59,551 nucleotides of DNA from Alphaproteobacteria bacterium (GCA_018000295.1 JAGNKE010000017.1:1-59551), one strand, 5' to 3'. Positions 7,961 to 17,485 are shown, numbered from the stretch's first letter. Notes: a model not told the origin generated them from the sequence alone. Made by a program: numbers and translations.

Positions 7961-9217
7961 ATAGAACGCTATAAATACAGAGCGATCAACTCCAAGGGTC
8001 GGCAAGTCCGCGGCTCGTTGTCTGCGCGCAGCGAGGTCGATCTTTACAACCAGCTTCAGACCGCCGGTCTGGAGTTGGTGCAGTGCGCGTCCCTGACAGA
8101 GAAAAAAAGCAAAATTCCCGGTATTTCTTTTAACAAGGTGAAGGTCCGCGACCTCATCCAGTTTTTCATCGCTATGCAGCAGATGCAGGGCGCTGGCGTT
8201 CCCATGCTTGATGCGCTGGCGGATATCCGCGATGCGACCAGTAACGATATGCTCCGCGATATGCTGAGCGAGATTCACAGGGACGTGCGTGATGGAGCCT
8301 CTCTTTCTGAAGCTATGTCCAAGCATCCAAAAATCTTCAAGCCTTTGTATATCTCCCTTATTAAAGCTGGCGAAGACACCGGCGATTTAACCTCTTCCTA
8401 CTCCCAGTTGGAGAAGTTCCTTAAATGGGTGGACGAGATGCAGTCCAAAATCAAGAAGGCGACGCGTTATCCGATCATCGTGACCTTTGTCGTGCTTTTC
8501 ACGATTATTTTCATGATGAGTTATGTCGTTCCACAAATTGTGGGCTTCCTGAAGTATCTTGATATCGAATTGCCGTGGTATTCGGTTTGGCTGATCAATA
8601 CGTCGAGTTTCTTCGTCAATCCGCAGTTCGAAGTTTTGGGTCTTCCTATCTATGGCGCTTATATTGTCATTGCCGTTCCGGTTATCCTGGCCACAATTTT
8701 TATTATGATGCGGCGGATGTCCGATGAGGTGGCCTATAAGGTAGATTCTCTTTACCTCAATATGCCTGTGGCTGGGCCGCTGATCCGGAAAATTACCATT
8801 GCCCGGTATTCTCAGACTTTTGCAGCCCTTTTTACCAGCGGGATTGATGTTATCAACGCTTTGAAGTCGGCCCGTAACACCGTCAATAATCTTGTCCTTC
8901 TTGATGCCATGGAGGGGGTTGAAAATTATGTTAAGTCTGGAAGCCCGCTTTCTGACGCTTTTAACGCTTCCGGTGAGTTTCCCAGTATGGTGATCCGCAT
9001 GGTTAAAATCGGTGAAGAATCCGGTAAGCTTGGTGAGGTTCTCGATCAGGTTTCGGCCTTTTACACAAAAGATGTGGATGAAGCGATTGACGGATTAATT
9101 GAGCTGATTCAGCCGACATTAACGTGTATACTGGCGTTGGTGATCGTCTGGATTGCTGCTGGCTCGCTCGGGCCGATCTATATGAACCTTGGCAATATGA
9201 TGGATAAGATTCAGTAG
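7961..9217 (+). CDS. type IV pilus platform protein (GspF/PilC/MshG family), unusual start
   Basis: Inner-membrane protein on which the ATPase acts. It carries two GspF repeats, each with a membrane hairpin, and hydrophobic segments near 8476-8545 and 8656-8720 and at the C-terminus. The family's conserved N-terminus (RYKYRAINSKGRQVRG) is encoded in frame from about 7967, but no ATG, GTG, TTG or CTG precedes it after the in-frame TGA at 7946-7948. The only candidate is ATA at 7961 (418 aa), with GGGGC about 7 bases upstream. The first conventional start is TTG at 8018 (399 aa), which would lose the conserved segment. A 12-codon ORF (7936-7974) in another frame overlaps the region. The start is therefore uncertain; the product identity is not. 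Confidence 0.88.
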   Translation: MERYKYRAINSKGRQVRGSLSARSEVDLYNQLQTAGLELVQCASLTEKKSKIPGISFNKVKVRDLIQFFIAMQQMQGAGVPMLDALADIRDATSNDMLRDMLSEIHRDVRDGASLSEAMSKHPKIFKPLYISLIKAGEDTGDLTSSYSQLEKFLKWVDEMQSKIKKATRYPIIVTFVVLFTIIFMMSYVVPQIVGFLKYLDIELPWYSVWLINTSSFFVNPQFEVLGLPIYGAYIVIAVPVILATIFIMMRRMSDEVAYKVDSLYLNMPVAGPLIRKITIARYSQTFAALFTSGIDVINALKSARNTVNNLVLLDAMEGVENYVKSGSPLSDAFNASGEFPSMVIRMVKIGEESGKLGEVLDQVSAFYTKDVDEAIDGLIELIQPTLTCILALVIVWIAAGSLGPIYMNLGNMMDKIQ

Positions 9218-9250
9218 GATCCTGTCCTTCTCTTTTTTGAGTAACTGAGA

Positions 9251-10843
9251 ATGTCTCTGTCTTTTTTAGCGCCATCGCGGACTGTTCTTCTGATTACCGA
9301 TGATGCGCTTCTTATTTTCAGCGTGACCGCCAGGGGTGTCCGGCTTGTGGATACAGTGCCTTGGGCTGTCGATAATTTTGAGGCAAATGTTGCTGCTGTC
9401 GTCTCCAAGGAGTGCGGCGGTAAGCCTGTGCTGATCCTCAACGACATGGTTGAGCAGCACTACCGCAAAGAGCGGATCCCTAAAGTCAGCGTTATGGACA
9501 AGGCGAATGTCCTGCAGCGCAAGCTTATGGTTGCCTTTCCGAACTACCCGGTACGGGCGGCGCTTCCGCTCAAGGAGAAGACCGGGAAAGGGGATAAAGC
9601 CCTGCCGGGAAGTGTGTATATTTTTGCCGCTGTCCCTGATACCGACCCGTTCAAGAAAACGATGGGCGCTGCGCGGCGTTCGCTTGCGCCTATTGCTGGC
9701 TTCTGCCTTCTCCCGGTTGAGGCTGCGGGGATGGTCAAGATTCTCGCTAAGAAGCTGACCAAAGGCAAAGACAAGTCCAAATGGACCGTTTTTATCGGGC
9801 AGCACCAGAGCGGAGGTTTGCGTCAGGTTGTCGTTAAGAACGGCGAGCTGGCCCTGACCCGTATGACGCCGATCGTTGAGAGCGATGACGATCCCGCGAA
9901 ATGGGTGGCTGATGTTTCCCAGGAATTCAAGGCGACGATGAGTTATCTGGGGCGCTTCGGTTACGATGTTTCCGATGGGTTGAATGTTATTCTTATTTCC
10001 AATCCGTCCGTGGGTGAGATGATGGAAGAGGCTATTGATACGCCTTGCCATTATTATAATCTCACGAGTCAGGATGCCGCGCAGCTTCTGGGGATGTCGC
10101 TGGGTCGGCAGGATCATCTGGGTTATGCTGATATCCTTCATATTGCCTGGTCGGGGCGGAAGGCTTCGTTTACCCTCCCCATGAAGGCCAAGGAGATCGA
10201 GAGGGTCTCGCGTCCCCGGCAAATCGCCGTTGCCGCTTCTGCCCTGCTTTTGCTTGTAGGGTTGTTTCAGGGGTATCAGCTGTTTAATTCCTACGGTACT
10301 GTGAGTGAAAATCAAGAGCAGATCGACGATGAAGAATCCAAGAAAGCGCAGCTCGATCTTAAGTTATCCAAGGAAATCAAGCGCAAGGAGGATCTCGGGT
10401 TCGATATTACCTTGATCCAGAGCGCTTTGGCTGTTCATAACCAGCTTGAACTCAAGAGGATTAAGGTTCTTGATTTGTTTTACCGGATAGGCGTGTCCAT
10501 GGGGACGGAGTTGCGTTTTGATGTGATCGAGATCGAGAGAGCGCAGGCTGGCATTATCGACCAATGGGCTGCAGAAAAACCTAAGGCTCCGCTTTTCCGG
10601 GCTGTTGTCCGCATGACTTTTCCGAGTACAACCGATCCAGAGAAGGGCAATAAGGAGGTTCAGGATTTGCAAACCCGCCTTCAGACCGTTTTGCCCGACC
10701 ATATCGTGAAGGTTACAAAGAAGCTGGAAGATTATGAGTATGTTGATAGCATCGTCGTCCAGACCGGCGATGCTGCCAAGGAAATCAAGTCGGCCGATTT
10801 TGTTGCCGAAATTAAAATTGAGGGGCCGGAGCTTCAAATATGA
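9251..10843 (+). CDS. MshI-like pilus biogenesis protein (PilM-like plus PilN-like in one chain)
   Basis: 530 aa. Residues 1-315 look like the actin-fold cytoplasmic domain of PilM/GspL/MshI (VLLITDDALLIF at the start; GFCLLPVEAAGM and GQHQSGGLRQVVV inside). A single membrane helix lies near 322-344. It is followed by a coiled coil (about 350-385) and a PilN-like periplasmic domain. The fusion of both parts in one chain matches MshI/GspL rather than separate PilM and PilN. The protein links the cytoplasmic motor to the periplasmic alignment complex. The stop overlaps the start of the next gene in ATGA, implying translational coupling. Assignment rests on architecture and position; sequence conservation in this family is low. 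Confidence 0.75.
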   Translation: MSLSFLAPSRTVLLITDDALLIFSVTARGVRLVDTVPWAVDNFEANVAAVVSKECGGKPVLILNDMVEQHYRKERIPKVSVMDKANVLQRKLMVAFPNYPVRAALPLKEKTGKGDKALPGSVYIFAAVPDTDPFKKTMGAARRSLAPIAGFCLLPVEAAGMVKILAKKLTKGKDKSKWTVFIGQHQSGGLRQVVVKNGELALTRMTPIVESDDDPAKWVADVSQEFKATMSYLGRFGYDVSDGLNVILISNPSVGEMMEEAIDTPCHYYNLTSQDAAQLLGMSLGRQDHLGYADILHIAWSGRKASFTLPMKAKEIERVSRPRQIAVAASALLLLVGLFQGYQLFNSYGTVSENQEQIDDEESKKAQLDLKLSKEIKRKEDLGFDITLIQSALAVHNQLELKRIKVLDLFYRIGVSMGTELRFDVIEIERAQAGIIDQWAAEKPKAPLFRAVVRMTFPSTTDPEKGNKEVQDLQTRLQTVLPDHIVKVTKKLEDYEYVDSIVVQTGDAAKEIKSADFVAEIKIEGPELQI

Positions 10844-11481
10844 TCAAGGTTATCGGTGCAAAGAGATTGTTGCTTCTTACGGTTTTGTTAGGCGTCAACG
10901 TTTTACTAGCTGCGGCCACTTATCTTTATCTTATTCCTCAAGAATCCGAGACCGAAAAAAGGCTTCGTACGCTCCGTGGTGAAAACCAAACCAAGCAAGC
11001 CGATTTTGATCGGATGCAAATTGAGTTTGAGCAGCTCGGGCAGCAGCAGGACAAGTTTGATGCGCTCAAGGAGGACGGTTTTTTTAAAACACAGGTCCGC
11101 AGCGTTGCGAGGAAACTGTTCAGAGACATTCAGCTTGAATCCCGCGTTGTTTCGTCCGTTGCCGCGATCAATCCCGGCATTATCGAGGAAAACGAGGAGG
11201 CCAAGAAATCGAATTACAAGCTTTTGGCGAGTCCCATCGGTATTACTGTGGAGGCGTTTGACGATGCGGATATATATAATTATCTCTTTATTCTTGAGCA
11301 GAAGTTTCCCGGGCATCTCAGTGTGGATCAGATGTCGATGAGTCGTGTTACGGACATTTCCGGGCCTGTATTACGCTCCATTGCCACGGGTCAAAACCCT
11401 GTTCTCGTCAAGGCGACCATCAAAATGTCCTGGCGGACCATGATTCCGGATTCGCAAATTATTGTTGAGGAGCAGCAGTAG
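10840..11481 (+). CDS. PilO/MshJ-like pilus alignment protein
   Basis: 213 aa with a short cytoplasmic N-terminus, one membrane helix (residues about 9-32, LLLLTVLLGVNVLLAAATYL), a coiled coil (36-75) and a periplasmic ferredoxin-like domain. This is the classic PilO/GspM/MshJ arrangement. It would pair with the PilN-like domain of the gene before it to form the inner-membrane alignment complex. The ATG overlaps the upstream stop by four bases, and the downstream MshK-like gene starts five bases after the stop. Support comes from topology and gene order more than from residue-level motifs. Confidence 0.75.
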   Translation: MIKVIGAKRLLLLTVLLGVNVLLAAATYLYLIPQESETEKRLRTLRGENQTKQADFDRMQIEFEQLGQQQDKFDALKEDGFFKTQVRSVARKLFRDIQLESRVVSSVAAINPGIIEENEEAKKSNYKLLASPIGITVEAFDDADIYNYLFILEQKFPGHLSVDQMSMSRVTDISGPVLRSIATGQNPVLVKATIKMSWRTMIPDSQIIVEEQQ

Positions 11482-11486
11482 TTTTC

Positions 11487-12422
11487 ATGCAAAAAGATAC
11501 GAACATGAAAAATTCTCTTCACCGAAAAGCTTCCCTGCCTTACATCAGAAGGTTGGTTGCAGGTGCTGTTTTTTGCGGTACTCTTTTGACGGGGATGGCC
11601 TTGGGCAGCTTTGTTTTTGCACAAGAGCAAGAAGTCAGTGTAACGGGCGGTTCCGATGATCTTGGGCTTGAGGGCATTGAGGAGCCGCAAGCTGCTCAGT
11701 CTTTGCCCGAGCCTGTTGTTTCTCAGGCTGCTCCTCCCCTCAATCAAGATCTTTCTCTCGATCAGGCTCCGGCGTTGCCTGATGTAAATCTGGCTCAGCC
11801 TGCGGAAAGTGAGCAGGCTTCGGGTATGCCGCCCCAGCCTGTACAGGATTCCGGCGGCGGGATGGCTGCGGACCTTCCGGGGATCGATATTGCTGGTAGC
11901 CCTGAAAAAAATGATGCTAAGCCTGCGCAAGCCAGTACCGATGAGGGGTTTGATAAAATGCTTGAGCGGAAGGGGAAACCTGAGTCCCCCACGCCTGATT
12001 CCGTAAAGCAGAAAATTGCAGAAGATGACCGTTCGCCGTTCAAGCCCGAGAAGATACGATCGCTGTTTTTCACCTACTGGCAGCATGAGGCGATTGTTGA
12101 TGCCAAGAAGTCCAGAGGAAGAGCCCGTCCACCCACGGAGTCTGAACTGAAGCACCTCGATAAAGACGAGGAGAAGAAGCCTGGTGAGCGGGATTTGATT
12201 CTTGACGGTATTGTCTTTGTCTCCGCAGATGACTGGACGATCTGGATTAATGGGATGCGCGTGACGCCGAGCGCGATTCCCAAGGAAGTGATCGATTTGC
12301 GCGTCTTTAAGGAATACATCGAAGTCAAATGGTTGGACGAACATACTAATCAGGTTTTTCCCATCCGCTTAAGGGCACATCAGCGGTTTAACCTCGATAT
12401 GAGAATTTTCTTGCCTGGCTAG
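11487..12422 (+). CDS. MshK/GspB/PilP-like periplasmic pilus protein
   Basis: 311 aa. Starts at 11487 or 11505 are both possible, and a Sec signal or anchor follows (hydrophobic about residues 25-46, ending FVFAQEQ). Residues about 50-190 are a long Pro/Gln/Ala-rich linker. The C-terminal 75 residues (LILDGIVFVSADDWTIWING) resemble the beta-rich domain of GspB/MshK/PilP, which in relatives connects the inner-membrane complex to the secretin. It sits directly after the PilO-like gene, where MshK is expected. The linker is long for the family. Whether the protein is cleaved or stays anchored cannot be told from sequence. Confidence 0.65.
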   Translation: MQKDTNMKNSLHRKASLPYIRRLVAGAVFCGTLLTGMALGSFVFAQEQEVSVTGGSDDLGLEGIEEPQAAQSLPEPVVSQAAPPLNQDLSLDQAPALPDVNLAQPAESEQASGMPPQPVQDSGGGMAADLPGIDIAGSPEKNDAKPAQASTDEGFDKMLERKGKPESPTPDSVKQKIAEDDRSPFKPEKIRSLFFTYWQHEAIVDAKKSRGRARPPTESELKHLDKDEEKKPGERDLILDGIVFVSADDWTIWINGMRVTPSAIPKEVIDLRVFKEYIEVKWLDEHTNQVFPIRLRAHQRFNLDMRIFLPG

Positions 12423-12448
12423 CGGTTTTTGGGCCCTGTGGATTTCTT

Positions 12449-13180
12449 ATGACCGAACATTCTCTTGATATTCGCGGGTTGTGTGTTTCATTTTCGGGCA
12501 CAAAGGTTCTTGACGCCATCGATCTTGATATCCGCAGGGGGGAAACCTTTGGTCTGATGGGGCTTAACGGTGCGGGGAAGACGACGACGATCAAGTGCAT
12601 TCTGGGCTTACGTGAGCAGGATTCCGGCGAAATTCTGATCAACGGCCGGGACAAGTCGGATACCGAAAGCAAGGCCATGCTGGCCTATTTGCCTGAGAAA
12701 TTCGAGCCACCGTGGTTTTTGACGGGAATGGAGTTTCTTCATTTCTGCCTCAGCCTCTATAACCGCACGATGAGCGATCAGGCTATTCTTGAGGCTACGG
12801 AGGGGCTTGCACTTGATCCCAAAGCGTTGAGGCGGAAAATGAACACCTATTCCAAGGGGATGCGCCAGAAGCTCGGGATTCTGGGGACTTTGCTTACGGA
12901 ATGCTCGCTGTTCATCCTGGATGAGCCGATGAGCGGGCTTGATCCGCGGGCGCGGGCGCTTGTCAAAAAGATGATTACGGATATTAAGCACAAGGACCGT
13001 ACTATCTTTTTGAGTTCACATATACTTTCTGACATGGATGAGATCTGTGATCGTGTGGCCGTCCTGCATGATTCCAAAATCCTTTTCGTCGGGACACCGC
13101 AAGAGATGAAGGCGCAGACGAAGGCGCAAAATCTTGAGCAGGCCTTTCTTGATTATGTTGAGAAAAGGAAAGCTGCGTGA
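12449..13180 (+). CDS. ABC-2 type transporter ATP-binding protein
   Basis: 243 aa nucleotide-binding subunit of an ABC-2 (NatA/CcmA-like) exporter. Walker A is GLNGAGKTTT starting at residue 38. The Q-loop region is followed by signature YSKGMRQKLGI, Walker B LFILDEPMSGLDP and the switch His in SSHILSD. No permease is adjacent. The only partner in the window is the 252-aa membrane protein at 19588-20346, in the same strand run. The gene lies between the MshK-like and TPR genes of the pilus locus with gaps of 26 and 78 bases, so it is probably co-transcribed with pilus genes. The substrate is unknown. Related ABC genes in gliding or pilus loci are the obvious comparison, but nothing here proves a link. 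Confidence 0.93.
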   Translation: MTEHSLDIRGLCVSFSGTKVLDAIDLDIRRGETFGLMGLNGAGKTTTIKCILGLREQDSGEILINGRDKSDTESKAMLAYLPEKFEPPWFLTGMEFLHFCLSLYNRTMSDQAILEATEGLALDPKALRRKMNTYSKGMRQKLGILGTLLTECSLFILDEPMSGLDPRARALVKKMITDIKHKDRTIFLSSHILSDMDEICDRVAVLHDSKILFVGTPQEMKAQTKAQNLEQAFLDYVEKRKAA

Positions 13181-13258
13181 TATCATCCGAATCAAGCCAG
13201 TGTCCGGCTTGTCCTTAATCTTTTCCAACCGTTATGCGTTTTCCCCAGAGTTTTCCTT

Positions 13259-14269
13259 ATGAAAAAGTTGCGTTTCTCTTTTCGCCCCCTGAAAGTTTCA
13301 CTGGTTGCGCTTGTCGTTGCCTCTTCAGGTCTTGGCACTCTTTTTTCCCCAAGCGCCTATGGGCAGGATGTTTCGGTTGTTGTCGATGACGGGGAGAGCA
13401 TCCCCTCGGAAGCAGGGCTGGCCTCGCCGGATCCCGGTGCTCAGCCTCCTGTAGATGCGGCGGTTCAGGGCGAAAATGTGATTTTACCTGAGGCGAGTCC
13501 GGAGGATGAGGCCGCGGCCATTTCCGGGCCTTCGGCAGTTCATTCCGGCGTTGATCTGGAAGCTGATCCCGATGCATTTTTTGATGCTGAACAGCTGGTT
13601 CCCCAGGGGGAAATGAGCAAGCAGGGGCCAAAGCGTGTCAATCCGAGTTTGCAGCCTGCGTCAAAGCTAATCACTGTCCGTAAGAATGCCGGACAAGACA
13701 GTACCACGGCCCAACTGGTTTCTGCCGAGCGGGCGATGTCCCTCGGGCTTTATGATTCTGCGCTGGAGATGTTCAATAGTCTGTATGCCAAGAGTAAACG
13801 TGATCCAAGGGTTCTCATGGGCCGCGCCGTGGCGCTGCAGAATCTCGGGCATTTTGAGGATGCGATGCGGATGTACGAAGAGCTCTCTGCGCTCGATTCC
13901 CGGAATATCGACGTCAAGGTTAATATGCTTGGTCTTCTCTCCACGAAGTATCCGGCTATCGCTTTGCGGCGGCTTGTGGATTTGCGTGAGGAACATCCCA
14001 GCCATGCGGGTATTGTTGCGCAGCTTGCTGTGACCGAAGCCAATGTAGGGGATTTTGAATCCGCGCTCAAGCATTTGGGCATAGCCGCCAGTATGGAGCC
14101 GCATAATGCAAACCATCTCTATAACATGGCAGTGATTACCGACCGAGCGGGGCAGACCTCTCAGGCTGTGAGCTATTACGAGCAGGCTCTTGAGGTTGAT
14201 TCGATTTATGGGTCTGGGCGGTCCATTCCCCGCGAGTCCGTTTACGAGAGGCTGGCCAATATCCGTTAA
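13259..14269 (+). CDS. exported TPR protein, MshN-like
   Basis: 336 aa. A Sec signal peptide (residues about 1-36, ending SAYGQD) is followed by about 110 acidic, proline-rich residues. A set of tetratricopeptide repeats runs from about 155 to 330: AERAMSLGLYDSALEMFNSL, then ALQNLGHFEDAMRMYEEL, and a last repeat near 285-315. TPR proteins in this position (MshN) assist secretin or pilus assembly in the periplasm. The downstream neighbour, 26 bases on, is the prepilin peptidase. The MshN label is inferred from location and domain type. Confidence 0.75.
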   Translation: MKKLRFSFRPLKVSLVALVVASSGLGTLFSPSAYGQDVSVVVDDGESIPSEAGLASPDPGAQPPVDAAVQGENVILPEASPEDEAAAISGPSAVHSGVDLEADPDAFFDAEQLVPQGEMSKQGPKRVNPSLQPASKLITVRKNAGQDSTTAQLVSAERAMSLGLYDSALEMFNSLYAKSKRDPRVLMGRAVALQNLGHFEDAMRMYEELSALDSRNIDVKVNMLGLLSTKYPAIALRRLVDLREEHPSHAGIVAQLAVTEANVGDFESALKHLGIAASMEPHNANHLYNMAVITDRAGQTSQAVSYYEQALEVDSIYGSGRSIPRESVYERLANIR

Positions 14270-14295
14270 TTCTTTTACTCTGTTGCGTATAGTTC

Positions 14296-15060
14296 ATGAA
14301 TACTTTCGAAATCCTGACTATCGTTTTTTTGGGTTTGGTTTTCGGGAGTTTCAGCACCGCGCTGGTTTACAGGGTGCCGCGTAAGCAAAACTGGATATCA
14401 AAACGTTCTGCGTGTACTTCGTGCAAGAGGCTTTTGGGCTTTGCCGATCTGGTCCCTGTTTTTTCATGGTTTTTTTCCGGTGGGTGTTGCCGTCACTGCG
14501 GTCAGGGGGTTTCTTGGCTTTATCCAGCTATAGAAGTCGGGGTTCTCGTCCTTTGTTTAATCGTCTATAAATTTTTCGGGCTGACAGGCGAGGGCATTTT
14601 TCTGATGTGTTTGACGCCCTTGCTCGCGGCGATGGTCGTTATCGATTTTCAGAGGATGATTCTGCCGGATCAGTTGCAGTTTTCGTGCTTAATTCTCGGT
14701 ATTACCCGTTTGGGCTATTTTTCTTTTACTAATCAGTTTCATTCTTTTTCAGAGCTGTTTCTGCCTTACCTGCTGGCGGCTTTTTTCTACACGGTACTAT
14801 CGCTGGCGCTCAGATACATCGTTTCTATGGCTTTACGTAAGGAAGCCTTGGGAATGGGAGATGTTAAGCTTTTCTTCATCATGGGTTTCTGGCTCGGTAT
14901 TGAATGGATGCCCGTGCTTTTTATTTTCGCCGGGGTATCGGGAGTTTTCTTGGCTTTGTTCTGGCGTATTGTCATAAGAAAAAGAGACTTCCCTTTCGGT
15001 CCGCCGTTAATCATTGCTTTATTTTCTCTTCTTTTGTTGCAAGGACCGATCCTTAAATGA
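14296..15060 (+). CDS. prepilin peptidase / N-methyltransferase (PilD/GspO)
   Basis: Inner-membrane aspartic protease that cuts the prepilin leader and methylates the new N-terminal residue. It is 254 aa with about seven or eight membrane helices. The cytoplasmic zinc motif is present as C40-x2-C43 and C65-x2-C68 (plus an extra Cys64). The two catalytic aspartates lie in MVVIDFQRMILPD and LGMGDVKLF. The N-terminal FGSFSTALVYRVP matches the family. It would process the prepilin at 22419-23144. The gene is 26 bases after the TPR gene; a 98-base gap then precedes pilT. Confidence 0.95.
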   Translation: MNTFEILTIVFLGLVFGSFSTALVYRVPRKQNWISKRSACTSCKRLLGFADLVPVFSWFFSGGCCRHCGQGVSWLYPAIEVGVLVLCLIVYKFFGLTGEGIFLMCLTPLLAAMVVIDFQRMILPDQLQFSCLILGITRLGYFSFTNQFHSFSELFLPYLLAAFFYTVLSLALRYIVSMALRKEALGMGDVKLFFIMGFWLGIEWMPVLFIFAGVSGVFLALFWRIVIRKRDFPFGPPLIIALFSLLLLQGPILK

Positions 15061-15158
15061 ATAATATTCCTAAAATCCGCACTATCTTTACTTTCCTTTT
15101 ATAAAATTGCGTTAAAACAGTATCACGGGGCAACACCGCACACTCAGGGAGCAGAACC

Positions 15159-16349
15159 TTGGATCTCACACAGCTACTCGCGTTCACCATGCAAAACAAA
15201 GCCTCCGACCTTCATTTGAGCGCCGGAAGCCCCCCGATTATCCGTGTCAGCGGACTGATGAAGCGCGTCAAGTCCGATGCTTTGGGTAGTGATGATATCC
15301 GCACGATGCTTTATTCGATCATGGCGGAAGACCAGCGGGCAGAGTACGAAAAGAATATGGAACTGGACTTTGCGATCGCTTTGGGCGAAAAGGCGCGTTT
15401 CCGGGTGAACGCCTTTACAACGCGTCTTGGTGCCGCCGCCGTTTTCCGGACCATTCCCACGGAAATTCCGACGATGGAGCAGCTTGACCTGCCGCCCGTC
15501 ATGCGACGTTTTGCCGAACTGGAGAAGGGGATCATACTGATTACCGGTCCTACGGGGTCTGGTAAATCGACGACCCTCGCGTCTATGATCAATCATATCA
15601 ACCTCCACCATCCCAAGCATATTCTGACGATTGAAGACCCTGTGGAGTTTTTCCATACTTCGAAAAAGTCTCTTATTAACCATCGCGAGGTCGGAACGGA
15701 TACACGGTCATTTGCACGTGCGCTGAAAAGCTCACTGCGGGAAGATCCCGACGTGATTCTGGTGGGGGAGATGCGCGATCATGAAACTATTTCCCTTGCC
15801 CTGACCGCCGCAGAAACCGGACACTTGGTTTTCGGAACCCTGCACGCGAACTCCGCGTCTAAAACTATCGACCGTATCATCGACGTGTTTCCGACCGGCG
15901 ATAAGGAGATGGTTAGGGCCATGTTGGCCAGTTCGATTCAGGGCGTTATCGCCCAGACCCTTTTACGCCGTGCTGAAGGCGGGGGCCGGGTCGGCGTTTA
16001 TGAAATTCTGGTGGGCACCAGCGCCGTGCGAAACCTGATTCGCGAGAACCAGATTCCGCAAATGTACTCCATGATGCAGACCGGGTCGCGTTACGGGATG
16101 GTGACGATGGAAGATGCCGTGAAAAGCCTTCTTGAGGCCGGGATCATCGGCAAGGACGAGGCCCGCAGGGCCGTGCTCAAGAGTACCGATGCTGAGGAAG
16201 GCCCGGATGACGATTATGCCGCCGGGGCTCTGGGCGGACGCAAGATGGTCGATGACGATATGGAACAGGAATACGATATCGTTCCGCAGAAGAAAACCGG
16301 CCGTGCCGGTTCGGGTGAGAAATCTGGTGACGAAGGGTATTCATTTTGA
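15159..16349 (+). CDS. pilT: pilus retraction ATPase PilT
   Basis: Cytoplasmic ATPase that drives pilus retraction. The TTG start gives MDLTQLLAFTMQNKASDLHL, the standard PilT beginning, and GGGAG-like sequence lies about 8 bases upstream. Motifs: Walker A GPTGSGKST from residue 130, Asp box ILTIEDPVEF, Walker B region VILVGEMRD, His box FGTLHANSA. AIRNLIRE-type helix is present as AVRNLIREN. The C-terminal 45 residues after about 345 are an acidic and then Lys/Gly-rich tail longer than in Pseudomonas PilT. There are no zinc cysteines, which separates it from the extension ATPase. The stop overlaps the pilU start. Confidence 0.95.
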   Translation: MDLTQLLAFTMQNKASDLHLSAGSPPIIRVSGLMKRVKSDALGSDDIRTMLYSIMAEDQRAEYEKNMELDFAIALGEKARFRVNAFTTRLGAAAVFRTIPTEIPTMEQLDLPPVMRRFAELEKGIILITGPTGSGKSTTLASMINHINLHHPKHILTIEDPVEFFHTSKKSLINHREVGTDTRSFARALKSSLREDPDVILVGEMRDHETISLALTAAETGHLVFGTLHANSASKTIDRIIDVFPTGDKEMVRAMLASSIQGVIAQTLLRRAEGGGRVGVYEILVGTSAVRNLIRENQIPQMYSMMQTGSRYGMVTMEDAVKSLLEAGIIGKDEARRAVLKSTDAEEGPDDDYAAGALGGRKMVDDDMEQEYDIVPQKKTGRAGSGEKSGDEGYSF

Positions 16350-17485
16350 CCGCTCCTCTTATTTTCTCATATCTCAGTGCTATGAACGAAACCCGTGCGG
16401 CGGATATGTACCTCACGGTCGGGTTTCCGCCGACCCTGCGCGGGGATAAATCTCTTATAAAGCTCTCTGAAGATCTTCTGTCCCCTGACGATATCAACGA
16501 TATTCTTAACTCCATGCTGACAAACCGCCAGAAGAGGGATTTCGAGGCGCATCTGGAATTGAATACTGCTCTCGATATGGGGCAGCATGGGCGCTATCGG
16601 ATCAACGTCATGCGTCAAAGGCAATTTCCGGCGCTTGTGATTCGCAGAATTACTTCTGAAATCCCCAGCTTCGCCGATCTGCGTTTACCGAAAATCCTAG
16701 AGACGCTGGCGATGGAAAAGCGCGGGCTTCTGCTGGTTACGGGGATGACCGGATCGGGTAAATCCACGACTTTGGCCGCGATGATCGATCAGAGGAACCG
16801 CAACAGCCAGGGACATATCATTACCATCGAAGACCCGATCGAGTTTTTCCATGAGCATAAGGGCTGTGTTGTCACGCAGCGCGAGGTCGGGGTTGATACC
16901 GAATCCTTTGCCACAGCTATGAAAAACTCCCTGCGGCAGCGGCCTGACGTTATCCTCGTCGGGGAGGTGCGCGACCGCGCTGTGATGGAGCAGGCCTTGT
17001 CGATTGCGGAGACGGGGCATTTGTGCCTAGCCACTATCCACACCAACAACTCCTATCAGGCGATCGAGCGGATCGTGAACCTGTTCCCCGAGGATTATCA
17101 TAACCAAATCCGGCTCAATCTTTCCATGAACCTCAAGGGCATCATTTCCCAGCGTCTGCTGCCCAGCACGGGGAAGGGGATGGCGCCAGCGATTGAAGTC
17201 ATGCTCAATCAGGGGTTGGTCCGCGAACTGATCCTTAAAGGCGAGATCGGAAAGATTCACGATGTTATGGAGCAGAATAATTCGATCGGTATGTGTACCT
17301 TCGACCAGTCCCTGATGAAGCTGTTCCAGGACGGCTTGATTACCGAAGATACGGCGATTTCAAACTCCGACAAACCTTCGGATATGAAGATCAAGGTCCA
17401 GCAGTACAAGCTGGTCAGCAGTTCCAAGGGCAGCAAGAACGCTCTGGACGCGGTCGATACGTCCCTGATCTCCTTCAGCGATTAA
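16346..17485 (+). CDS. pilU: PilU-type retraction ATPase
   Basis: Second retraction ATPase, 379 aa. Walker A is GMTGSGKST from residue 133, with IITIEDPIEFF, VILVGEVRD and LATIHTNNS following. The N-terminus AADMYLTVGFPPTLRG fits the PilU branch. The TTG start at 16346 overlaps the pilT stop as TTGA, so the genes are translationally coupled; the next ATG (16382) would remove part of the conserved N-terminal helix. PilU normally works with PilT to increase retraction force. The C-terminus is Ser/Lys rich. About 190 bases without a gene follow before the secretin. Confidence 0.93.
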   Translation: MTAPLIFSYLSAMNETRAADMYLTVGFPPTLRGDKSLIKLSEDLLSPDDINDILNSMLTNRQKRDFEAHLELNTALDMGQHGRYRINVMRQRQFPALVIRRITSEIPSFADLRLPKILETLAMEKRGLLLVTGMTGSGKSTTLAAMIDQRNRNSQGHIITIEDPIEFFHEHKGCVVTQREVGVDTESFATAMKNSLRQRPDVILVGEVRDRAVMEQALSIAETGHLCLATIHTNNSYQAIERIVNLFPEDYHNQIRLNLSMNLKGIISQRLLPSTGKGMAPAIEVMLNQGLVRELILKGEIGKIHDVMEQNNSIGMCTFDQSLMKLFQDGLITEDTAISNSDKPSDMKIKVQQYKLVSSSKGSKNALDAVDTSLISFSD

